A program made the translations under genes and the position numbers. The notes under the pieces were generated by a model that ran no database searches, was not told where the DNA came from, and saw nothing but the letters and a program-made list of their open reading frames with translations. From Thermoflavifilum thermophilum (lineage in GTDB: Bacteria > Bacteroidota > Bacteroidia > Chitinophagales > Chitinophagaceae), in assembly GCF_900116565.1 (NCBI RefSeq), contig NZ_FPCJ01000001.1:744001-808000 (forward strand): DNA of 64,000 nt, read 5' to 3'. Position 1 is the stretch's first letter. Every line of letters begins with the position of its first letter. This document shows positions 54,883 through 62,662 of this stretch, one piece after another.

Positions 54883-56031
54883 ATGCGCATCGGTATTGTT
54901 TGCTATCCTACTTATGGGGGCAGTGGCGTGATTGCAACCGAGCTGGGTAAGGCACTGGCCGATAAAGGTCATCTGGTGCATTTTATCACCTACCAGCAAC
55001 CTGTGCGGCTGGATCATTTCCATGCCAACATTTACTATCACGAAGTGATCGTACCCACCTATCCTTTGTTTGACTATCCACCTTATGAATCAGCTCTTTC
55101 CAGCACATTGGTGGATGTAGCACTGAACAGCCATCTGGATTTGTTGCATGTGCACTATGCCATTCCCCATGCCTCTACAGCCTTTGTAGCCAAGGAAATC
55201 CTGAAGCGGCAGGGAAAATACCTGCCAGTGATTACTACCCTGCATGGTACGGATATCACGCTGGTGGGCAGAGATAAAACCTATGCACCGGTAGTATCTT
55301 TTTCCATTAACCAGTCAGATGCCATCACAGCCGTATCCAGAAATCTGCGGGATGAAACCTATCGTTCGTTTGATATCCGAAAGGATATCCAGGTGATTTA
55401 CAACTTTGTGGATTTAAAACGTTTCCGGCGCCGTCCGCTGGCACAGTTTCGCCAGGCCATTGCCCCAAATGGAGAAAAAATTTTGGTGCATGTATCCAAT
55501 TTCCGCCCCATCAAACGCGTGCAGGATGTGGTGCATATTTTTCAGAAAGTACATGAAAGCATTCCCAGCAAGCTTCTGCTGGTAGGAGATGGACCAGAAA
55601 GGCCCATGGTAGAACGTTTATGCCGGGAACTGAGTTTATGTGATGATATTCGCTTTGTGGGAAAGCAGGAGCAGCTGGAAGACATTCTTTCCATCAGTGA
55701 TTTGTTTTTGCTGCCTTCGGAATATGAAAGTTTCGGCCTCGCAGCACTGGAAGCCATGGCATGCGAGGTGCCGGTGATCTCATCCAACGCAGGCGGCCTG
55801 CCCGAAGTGAATATCAATGCTGAAACGGGTTTCCTGAGCCCGGTAGGCGATATTGCGCACATGGCTGCTCATGCCATCCAGTTGCTGAGCGACGAGGAGA
55901 TGCTGCAAAGGTTTCGCAGACAGGCCCTGAAACGAGCGGCCAACTTCGATCTGGAAAAAATCGTTCCCCGGTATGAAGAGCTGTACGTGCAGATGATCCA
56001 GCAACAGCCCGCCATTTCCCTGCCGGCTTAA
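54883..56031 (+). CDS. bshA: N-acetyl-alpha-D-glucosaminyl L-malate synthase
   Basis: This GT4 glycosyltransferase has 382 residues: MRIGIVCYPTYGGSGVIATELG, then HVHYAIPHASTAFVAKEIL, TTLHGTDITLVG, VSNFRPIKRVQDVVHIF, and SEYESFGLAALEAMACEVPVI with the donor-site Glu. It makes GlcNAc-malate, first step of bacillithiol synthesis. bshB and bshC are not nearby. It ends 4 bp before the convergent envC gene. Confidence 0.95.
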   Translation: MRIGIVCYPTYGGSGVIATELGKALADKGHLVHFITYQQPVRLDHFHANIYYHEVIVPTYPLFDYPPYESALSSTLVDVALNSHLDLLHVHYAIPHASTAFVAKEILKRQGKYLPVITTLHGTDITLVGRDKTYAPVVSFSINQSDAITAVSRNLRDETYRSFDIRKDIQVIYNFVDLKRFRRRPLAQFRQAIAPNGEKILVHVSNFRPIKRVQDVVHIFQKVHESIPSKLLLVGDGPERPMVERLCRELSLCDDIRFVGKQEQLEDILSISDLFLLPSEYESFGLAALEAMACEVPVISSNAGGLPEVNINAETGFLSPVGDIAHMAAHAIQLLSDEEMLQRFRRQALKRAANFDLEKIVPRYEELYVQMIQQQPAISLPA

Positions 56032-56035
56032 ACCA

Positions 56036-57352
56036 TCAGTGGTTGCTGCTGAGCCAAAGGGCAGGATTCATGGATTCCGTACCCTTGTAAATGAGGAAAT
56101 GCAGGTAGGTTTCGCCCGATTCATCGTTGGTATATACAATGCCCACAGGTTGTTTGGTTTGCACGTGTTCACCAGCCTTTACCAGGGGCTTCAGCAGGTT
56201 GGAATACACGGTAAAATATTGCCCGTGGCGAAGAATTACCGTCCACCGGTTGTATTGATCAAACGTGGCGGTTACCACATCGCCTTCAAAAACGGCACGG
56301 GCTACAGCTCCCTTTTCGGTATCAATATTCACTCCGTTGTTTTCCACTTCCACGTAGGAAAGCACGGGGTGCTGATGCCGGCCGTAGGGATCGGAAATAT
56401 ATCCTTTTTCCACAGGCCAAGGTAGCCGGCCCATATTGCCTTCAAAATTGCTGGAAATGAGTTTTTCTTCCGGCGTTTCGGATAATATGGCAGAGCTGGA
56501 AGAAGCAGCTGCCGGAGTTGATTTTGCGGAAGCCGAGGCAGTGGCTGATTTGCTTCGGGCAGCTTCTTCGGCCGCCTTGCGACGGGCTTCTTCAATTTCA
56601 CGCCTGATTAAAATAGCCAGGGTAGCATCCAGTTTTTGTTGTGCCCTGCGTTTGGCTTCAATATCGGCCAGGATCTGTTTTTCTTTTCCTTTCAGGGTTA
56701 AGAGCAGCTGATTTTTTTCTTTCCGCTCCTGCTCCAGTTGCTGCATTTGTTTTTGCTGGGCACTCAATGCCTGCGTGCGATCCTGTTTGCTGGCCGAAAG
56801 TAAACTGATTTTCTCTTTCAGCAGTGCCTGGGTTTGCAGGATGGATTGCGCCTGATGACGTCGGTAATCACGCAAGCGCTTCAGATAAGCATATCGGTGC
56901 AGGGCCTCGTTAAAACTGTTTGCAGAAAGAATGAAGTTGATGTAATCATACATGCTTCTGTTCTTATAGGTGTACACCACTTGCCGGGCATATTCAGCCT
57001 TCAGAGTGTCCAGGTCCTGTTCCAGTCCCTGGATATCAGCATAAGCCCTGCGGATATCGCGGTCAATCAGGCTGATTTCATCATTGAGGTTTTCTATGAG
57101 CCGGTCGCGCAGGCTGATTTTGCTCTGCAGCAGCTGCACCTGCCGGACGGTGAGATTTTTGTTTTTCCGGATTTCTTCCAGATGGGCATTTGCCTCTTCA
57201 AGCTGGCGCTGCAGCTGGGCCTTTTCTTTTTCCAATTCAGCTCTGGTAGGCAAGCCGGTATTTTTTTGGGCATACGTGACCTGATGCCATCCCGGCAAAA
57301 AAACCAGCAACATCCAGATATAGCGGAGAAGCTTATGAATCAGCTGTTTCAC
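56036..57352 (-). CDS. envC: EnvC-like murein hydrolase activator
   Basis: The protein has about 438 residues from a GTG that begins a good signal peptide (MKQLIHKLLRYIWMLLVFLPG). Then a long coiled coil (about 35-240: LEKEKAQLQRQLEEANAHLEE and onward), an Ala/Ser-rich linker and a C-terminal M23/LytM domain. The metal-site residues look altered: NNGVNID replaces the usual HxGxD and LHFLI replaces HxH, which fits a regulator of amidases, not a peptidase. Last gene of the porV-ispF-dut-TPR-DUF4292-envC run. ATG 57397 is an alternative start. Confidence 0.88.
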   Translation of the reverse strand: MKQLIHKLLRYIWMLLVFLPGWHQVTYAQKNTGLPTRAELEKEKAQLQRQLEEANAHLEEIRKNKNLTVRQVQLLQSKISLRDRLIENLNDEISLIDRDIRRAYADIQGLEQDLDTLKAEYARQVVYTYKNRSMYDYINFILSANSFNEALHRYAYLKRLRDYRRHQAQSILQTQALLKEKISLLSASKQDRTQALSAQQKQMQQLEQERKEKNQLLLTLKGKEKQILADIEAKRRAQQKLDATLAILIRREIEEARRKAAEEAARSKSATASASAKSTPAAASSSSAILSETPEEKLISSNFEGNMGRLPWPVEKGYISDPYGRHQHPVLSYVEVENNGVNIDTEKGAVARAVFEGDVVTATFDQYNRWTVILRHGQYFTVYSNLLKPLVKAGEHVQTKQPVGIVYTNDESGETYLHFLIYKGTESMNPALWLSSNH

Positions 57353-57357
57353 ACGGG

Positions 57358-57365
57358 CAAATTTA
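57358..57365 (-). promoter_or_regulatory. -7 promoter element TAAATTTG directly before envC
   Basis: Exact TAnnTTTG match on the minus strand, 5 bases before the GTG at 57352. An internal promoter would give an almost leaderless envC message. Confidence 0.35.
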
Positions 57366-57431
57366 ACCAAATGCCATGCAAAGGCACGGCATTTCATCAA
57401 AAGGGAAAGATTTTTAACAACTGAATATGTG

Positions 57432-58304
57432 TCATTGAGCCGTATAATGCGCAGGAATGACAAATGGGAAGCTCAACGGCTGATTCAACTCCACGTTTTG
57501 TATTTCCACCTGCAGGGTGGTATGCTGCTGATCACCGGCCTGCAGCTGCCAGCCCGCAGGGAAAGCCTGTGTGCTATCCGCATAAAAATATTGCACCACG
57601 GCCTGCGTCAAGCCAGTATCGGCCAACGATAAAATTCCATGGGGGATTATCAGTTCGCTTTGCTGCCAGCGGAAAGCCGGAAGAGTAAGCCACAAGCGAC
57701 TTTCAAGGCTATCCGCATGCATGGTAAAACGAACCGAAACCGTATCTTCCTCAACATCGCTGATAGCCGTACTCAGGAATGGCGGGTTGCCTACCAGCAA
57801 GTTTTGCAGGATATGAAAATCAACCGGCACTCCCAGCCAGGCAGATATTTCCTGAAAGCTTTTTTGATAATAGGTGCGCTTTAAGCGATTGATCAATGTA
57901 ATACTATCCGGCGTAATCAAGGCGCGGGCCACCTCAATACCCAGCAGAGCAGTGGCATTCATCCAGATCAGGCTATCCGACTGCATGCGCAGATTTACTA
58001 CCAGGTTTTGTGATTCATTACCCCTGATGAAATTTACCTTCAGTCGTGCCGCATAAGTATGAAACCGCAACAGATGCTGCTGCAAGGTGCTGTATAATGT
58101 CGTAACATCAAGTGCATGCAAAGCACCAGATGAAGATGACGCTTGTATTTTTTCTGAAGCCGAAGATGAGGTTGCAGGTAAAACAGGGGAAATGCCTGCT
58201 GCTTTACCGGATGAAAACAACCGGTGGACAATACCACAGGAGGAGCTGAGACTCATCCAACAGATACAACTGCCTAAGATCACGAATTGCCGGAACGTAT
58301 TCAT
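57432..58304 (-). CDS. DUF4292 lipoprotein
   Basis: The protein has 290 residues. Lipoprotein signal MNTFRQFVILGSCICWMSLSSSC, a Ser/Ala-rich tether, then a LolA/LolB-like beta half-barrel (HTYAARLKVNFIRGNES, NLVVNLRMQSDSLIWMNATALLGIEVARALITPDSI, LKRTYYQKSF). Conserved between the TPR lipoprotein and envC in Bacteroidota; probably handles a hydrophobic ligand at the envelope. ATG 58304 or 58316. Confidence 0.88.
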   Translation of the reverse strand: MNTFRQFVILGSCICWMSLSSSCGIVHRLFSSGKAAGISPVLPATSSSASEKIQASSSSGALHALDVTTLYSTLQQHLLRFHTYAARLKVNFIRGNESQNLVVNLRMQSDSLIWMNATALLGIEVARALITPDSITLINRLKRTYYQKSFQEISAWLGVPVDFHILQNLLVGNPPFLSTAISDVEEDTVSVRFTMHADSLESRLWLTLPAFRWQQSELIIPHGILSLADTGLTQAVVQYFYADSTQAFPAGWQLQAGDQQHTTLQVEIQNVELNQPLSFPFVIPAHYTAQ

Positions 58305-58305
58305 A

Positions 58306-60099
58306 TCACTGAGCATCGGGGTTTAACGTACGATATTTTATTTTTTGCTGCAAAATCAAAGAGGTATCGCCCTTTTCCACAGCCATTTTCCAGGACGAAA
58401 TTGCATCGTCAATCCGGTGGAGGGAAAAGAGAATATCTCCATAATGGACCCAATATCCGGGACTTTGCTGGGCTTCCGGATGAGCAAGAGCCTTTTGCAT
58501 CCATTGAAGCGCCGCCTGATAAGCCTTTAACTTGTACAATACCCAGGCATAGGTATCCTCATAGCTGTAATTATCGGGTTGCAGATGTACGGCTTTTTGA
58601 ATCATTTGCAAGGCTTTCTGCAAATGTTCGCCTCGTTCGGCAAGATAATAGCTGTAATTATTCAGGATCAGATCGTTGTCGGGCGCAAGGATCAATGCTG
58701 CCTCAAAGCAGCTATCCGATCTGCTGTATTGCTGCAAATCAAAATATACCGTTCCCAATAACGACAAAATCTGGGTTTTCAGTTCCGCATCCTGTTTAGC
58801 CAGAAACAAAGCCTGTTGCAAAGTATCGGCGGCTGCAGATTCCGCATGTTTCCATACCTGAGCCATACCGCAATAATAATATCCATCTGGCATGCCGGGA
58901 AAGCGGCTCAAAACTTCATGGCTCAGCCGGTACAAGCTATCTGTCTGTTGCTGCATGGCATACAACCGCAGCAAACGCTGCCACCAGCTGATTTCAGCAG
59001 TATCGAGTGCTATGGCCTGCCGATAGGCATAAGCTGCACTATCGCTCCAGGCTGGTGGATTCCATTGGCCAGCATGCAGCCAGATATCCCCATACAAAGC
59101 ATAAGCCCGGCTATCGTCCGGATGGGCAGCTATCACCATCCGGCTCAGCCGAAGCGCTACCTGCAGCTGGGCTGCATCAATCTCAACATATTGGAGAAAC
59201 GGATACAGAAATTCAAGCTTATCTTCAATATCGAGATCAGGATTGGCAAATGCTCGAGCCATATACCTGTAAAAAGAAGCCGTATCGCCCTGGCGGCGGA
59301 ACTGCAAGGCCATGGCAATCAAACCCTGGGGATAATCGGGATATCGCTGCAATAAAGCCTGCCAAACAGCTATAGCCGAGTCGTGCATTTGCTGCTGATC
59401 AAAGATTTGTGCCAACAACCGATAATAACGGGGTTCATCCGGATATTCGGCAATAAGTTTGCGCACTTCGGCGGCTGCGGCTGTTATCTTGTGTTGCTCC
59501 AGGAAAATCCGTTGTTTCTGATACACATATTCTTCCTGCAGACCCTTGATTTTTTCAAGGGTATCAAAAATTTTCAATGCACTGTCTTCCCGATGAAAAC
59601 GTGACTGGGAAAGCAATACAGCCTGATTGTACAGATATTCGGTATGTTGCGGATAGTGTTGATAAAGCCCGGCAAATACGGCCGCTGCCGAATCATAGCG
59701 TTTGTTCATGACCAACAAATCGGCATAGCTAATCTGATACCACACATTGTTTGTATCCAGCCGCGCGGCTTTCTCTGCATAGTACAATGCCCGTTCGGGT
59801 TGCTGCAATTGTACAAACAGGCGGGAAATCTCAAAATGAGCGGCTGCATCCTGCGGACGATAGGCCAGGAATACAAATAAATTAAACAAAGCCCAGGTGA
59901 AATTGCCCTGCTGTTTGTTGATTTCTGTGGCGAAAAACAGGCTGTCCAGATACCGCTGCTGCGAAGCCTGGTCCGGGAAATGCGGCAGATGGGTAAAATG
60001 AGGATAATACGACCGGGAAAGCTTTCTGGTAGATCGGCAGCTTACCATTACCAAAACCAGCATCATGCCACAGCACCCGTATCGCAGCAATTTGTTCAT
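58306..60099 (-). CDS. Tetratricopeptide-repeat lipoprotein
   Basis: The protein has 597 residues. Lipoprotein signal MNKLLRYGCCGMMLVLVMVSC, then TPR repeats through most of the length (for example RALYYAEKAARLDTNNVWYQ, LLQRYPDYPQGLIAMAL, DNLNN-type helices around LILNNYSYYLAERGEHLQKAL). Such solenoids serve as assembly scaffolds. It follows dut by 7 bp and its stop overlaps or abuts the DUF4292 start. The specific partner is unknown. The start at 60183 would overlap dut heavily and is rejected. Confidence 0.9.
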   Translation of the reverse strand: MNKLLRYGCCGMMLVLVMVSCRSTRKLSRSYYPHFTHLPHFPDQASQQRYLDSLFFATEINKQQGNFTWALFNLFVFLAYRPQDAAAHFEISRLFVQLQQPERALYYAEKAARLDTNNVWYQISYADLLVMNKRYDSAAAVFAGLYQHYPQHTEYLYNQAVLLSQSRFHREDSALKIFDTLEKIKGLQEEYVYQKQRIFLEQHKITAAAAEVRKLIAEYPDEPRYYRLLAQIFDQQQMHDSAIAVWQALLQRYPDYPQGLIAMALQFRRQGDTASFYRYMARAFANPDLDIEDKLEFLYPFLQYVEIDAAQLQVALRLSRMVIAAHPDDSRAYALYGDIWLHAGQWNPPAWSDSAAYAYRQAIALDTAEISWWQRLLRLYAMQQQTDSLYRLSHEVLSRFPGMPDGYYYCGMAQVWKHAESAAADTLQQALFLAKQDAELKTQILSLLGTVYFDLQQYSRSDSCFEAALILAPDNDLILNNYSYYLAERGEHLQKALQMIQKAVHLQPDNYSYEDTYAWVLYKLKAYQAALQWMQKALAHPEAQQSPGYWVHYGDILFSLHRIDDAISSWKMAVEKGDTSLILQQKIKYRTLNPDAQ

Positions 60100-60106
60100 G
60101 GCCAGC

Positions 60107-60550
60107 TCAGGTTTTACCGGTGTGGCCAAATCCGTTTCCACCCCGATCTGTCGCTGCGAGTTGCTGCACCTCCATCCATTCAATCCTGGTATAGGGTGCT
60201 ACAATCATCTGAGCTATCCGATCGCCGGGTTGAATCCATTGGACTTCTCCGGAAAGATTAATCAAAATCACCTGTATCTCTCCCCTGTAATCCGAATCGA
60301 TCGTACCGGGTGCATTCAAAACCGTAAGCCCCTGCTTCCAGGCCAATCCGCTTCTGGGTCTGATCTGGGCTTCATAGCCAGCAGGTAATTCAATAAACAA
60401 ACCGGTTGGTATCAGCACGCGTTCGCTTGGCTTTACAGCGACAGCCTGGGGGAGATAGGCCCGCAGGTCAAGCCCAGCTGCGCCTGCCGTAGCGTACTGC
60501 GGAACCTCAAACGGAGAACGGTTGATGAGGGGAACTTTCAAGGTATGCAT
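60107..60550 (-). CDS. dut: dUTP diphosphatase
   Basis: The protein has 147 residues with the five trimeric dUTPase motifs: TAGAAGLDLRAY, the PSERVLIPTGLF region, RPRSGLAWKQG, VLNAPGTIDSDYRGEI, and the C-terminal RGGNGFGHTG. It hydrolyses dUTP to keep uracil out of DNA. ATG at 60550 is 56 bp after ispF. Cytoplasmic. Confidence 0.96.
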   Translation of the reverse strand: MHTLKVPLINRSPFEVPQYATAGAAGLDLRAYLPQAVAVKPSERVLIPTGLFIELPAGYEAQIRPRSGLAWKQGLTVLNAPGTIDSDYRGEIQVILINLSGEVQWIQPGDRIAQMIVAPYTRIEWMEVQQLAATDRGGNGFGHTGKT

Positions 60551-60606
60551 AGCAACACAAAAGTAAGGTTTTGCGATAAGCGGCAACAAACACACAAAAA
60601 CAGGGT

Positions 60607-61095
60607 TCAAGCCTTCATCAGCAATACAACAGCCATGGCTGCTATTCCCTCTTCCCGGCCGATGAATCCCAAATGTTCTGTAGTCGTAGCTTTGATGGAA
60701 ACCTGATCGGGTTGGATTTGTACAATGCGGGCAATCTCCTGTTGCATGGCAGGAATATAAGGTTTAATTTTCGGCGTCTGCAGGCAAACGGTACAATCCA
60801 GGTTGCAAACCTCATAGCCCTGGCTTAGCACCTTGTTCACACATTGCTGCAGCAGTACACGGCTATCCACCCCCTTCCAGGCGGGATCCGTATCCGGAAA
60901 ATAGGTTCCGATATCACCCAGGGCGGCAGCGCCCAGCAAAGCATCGCAAATGGCATGCAGCAAGGCATCGGCATCGCTATGCCCAACCGCACCTTTGGAC
61001 GAAGGCAGAGTAATTCCGCCCAGCCGCAAACCACCTGAAATATCGGCTGAGAGCTGATGAAAGTCAATTCCCTGGCCAATACGAAAATGCGGCAT
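60607..61095 (-). CDS. ispF: 2-C-methyl-D-erythritol 2,4-cyclodiphosphate synthase
   Basis: The protein has 162 residues: metal ligands Asp11 and His13 in GQGIDFH, GHSDADALLHAICDALLGAAALGDIGTYFPDTD with His39 and His47, and KATTTEHLGFIGREEGIAAMAV. It carries out the cyclisation step of the MEP isoprenoid pathway. It begins directly after the porV stop codon. Confidence 0.96.
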   Translation of the reverse strand: MPHFRIGQGIDFHQLSADISGGLRLGGITLPSSKGAVGHSDADALLHAICDALLGAAALGDIGTYFPDTDPAWKGVDSRVLLQQCVNKVLSQGYEVCNLDCTVCLQTPKIKPYIPAMQQEIARIVQIQPDQVSIKATTTEHLGFIGREEGIAAMAVVLLMKA

Positions 61096-62274
61096 CTACT
61101 GCTTTTTACCGAAATCAAACAACAGGGAAAAGCGCAGGGTATTGGAAAGCGGATTGCGCTGAATACCCGATCCGGACGGTACCAGATAGGAAAAGTTCAA
61201 TCCAAAACTGTTGTATTTCAAGCCCAGCCCTGCTGTAAAGTATTGCCGATCCCCTTTGTATTTGCTTTCATGAAAATAGCCTCCCCGCACCGCAAACAGA
61301 TCATTATACCAATATTCCACCCCAATGCTGTATGTGATCTCTTCCAATTCTTCCTTTAAACCGCCCGGAGCATCCCCGAAGGATTTGAAAATACCTTCCA
61401 CCACACCAATGTCATAATAATTTGCCAGTCCGGCCGAATCTTTTGGCGGAGTAGGTACCAGCAACTTGTTCAGGTCAATAGTGAAAGTGATTTTATTGTA
61501 TTCATCAGGCTGGGTGGTATATGCCCCGCCAATGCCCAGATTGGTTGGCAGAAAATTCTTCTGGGCAGCACCGTTGGTATAGGAAATTTTATTGCCCACA
61601 TTGGTAATGGCTGCACCAAAACTCCAGGTATGGCTGCCACCATTATCATTTTCCACTGTAGCAGTGTAATAGGTTGATACGTCTCCGGCTACGGCCTGAC
61701 CCGCTTTGTAGGTGCTTCCGTTATCGGGATTGTATCCGGAAGCCAGGTTGGAATAAATGTACCGCAGGGCAATGCCCAAACCCCAATGATCCGATAATTT
61801 CCGTGCATATCCTCCATCAATGGCAAATTCACGTGGATGAAACTGCCCCTGGTCCATTCCCCGAAAATCGTAAAATTGTACATTGCCCAGGGAAAAATAC
61901 CGAAGAGAAGCTGCAATGGATTGGGTTTCATCCAGCTGTTTATATCCACTCAAATCCGCCAGATACACATCATTGACCAGCTGGGTTAACCACGGTGTGT
62001 AGGTCACAGACAATGCACCCGACTGGGAAGCAAAAGGAATTTTGGAAAGATTCCAGTAAATGGAATTGGCATCCGGTGTAATGGCTACGCCCGCATCGCC
62101 CATAGCCCCACTTCGTGCATCCGGCGAAATCCGCAAAAACGGCACGGCCGTGTTGATCACATTTACCCGCCCGTCAATCGAAGTGTTAGAATCAATCTGC
62201 TGGGCTGCTGACATCAGGGGCAATAAGGATACAAAAAAACTCAAATAAGCTGCAATAGCGTTCAGTCGGGTCAT
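61096..62274 (-). CDS. porV: Type IX secretion outer-membrane protein PorV (LptO)
   Basis: The protein has 392 residues. Signal peptide to about 24 (MTRLNAIAAYLSFFVSLLPLMSAAQ), then INTAVPFLRISPDARSGAMGDAGVAITPDANSIYWN, the PorV hallmark, and a FadL-like barrel (SVTYTPWLTQLVNDVYLADLSGYK, YSIGVEYWYNDLFAVRGGYFHE, YNSFGLNFSYLVPSGSG). PorV moves cargo from the translocon to the PorU sortase. PorU is not next to it here. The gldJ-like gene is divergent, 388 bp away. Confidence 0.93.
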   Translation of the reverse strand: MTRLNAIAAYLSFFVSLLPLMSAAQQIDSNTSIDGRVNVINTAVPFLRISPDARSGAMGDAGVAITPDANSIYWNLSKIPFASQSGALSVTYTPWLTQLVNDVYLADLSGYKQLDETQSIAASLRYFSLGNVQFYDFRGMDQGQFHPREFAIDGGYARKLSDHWGLGIALRYIYSNLASGYNPDNGSTYKAGQAVAGDVSTYYTATVENDNGGSHTWSFGAAITNVGNKISYTNGAAQKNFLPTNLGIGGAYTTQPDEYNKITFTIDLNKLLVPTPPKDSAGLANYYDIGVVEGIFKSFGDAPGGLKEELEEITYSIGVEYWYNDLFAVRGGYFHESKYKGDRQYFTAGLGLKYNSFGLNFSYLVPSGSGIQRNPLSNTLRFSLLFDFGKKQ

Positions 62275-62662
62275 GTATGGTTCTGGTTTGGGCAATAAAC
62301 AGGTTAAACTTACAACAAAATTTTTAGTTATTGTAATTTTTACGCAAACTAATTTTTTTTCCTTAAAAAGCTTGGATAATGTAAACGATTGAATGATATG
62401 TTTAGTATTTTAACATGTCTGGTAGCCGGGTCGAAAATAGTATTTCTACGCACAAAAATATGGCCATTCTGCTTGCGCCATCCTCCCGGGGATAATTTTT
62501 TTGCCGGCGAAAATTAAACTTGAGCCAGGAAAAAGATATTTTGCATACTTTTCAGCAAATACATACGTTATCAACCCATAAAGTTTTATGTACAAACAGG
62601 CTCACTGGCAAAATAAAAAAAATGTTTTTGCGTTTTATACCGGAAATCCAACGTGAAAAACC
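62275..62662. other. 388-bp divergent gap between porV and gldJ
   Basis: No gene is supported here: frames are short and run into gldJ. A -7-like element TTAGTTTG (one mismatch) on the minus strand at 62352-62345 may serve porV, giving a leader of about 65 bases. AT-rich stretches and T runs are common on both strands. For gldJ, no exact TAnnTTTG was found. Confidence 0.4.
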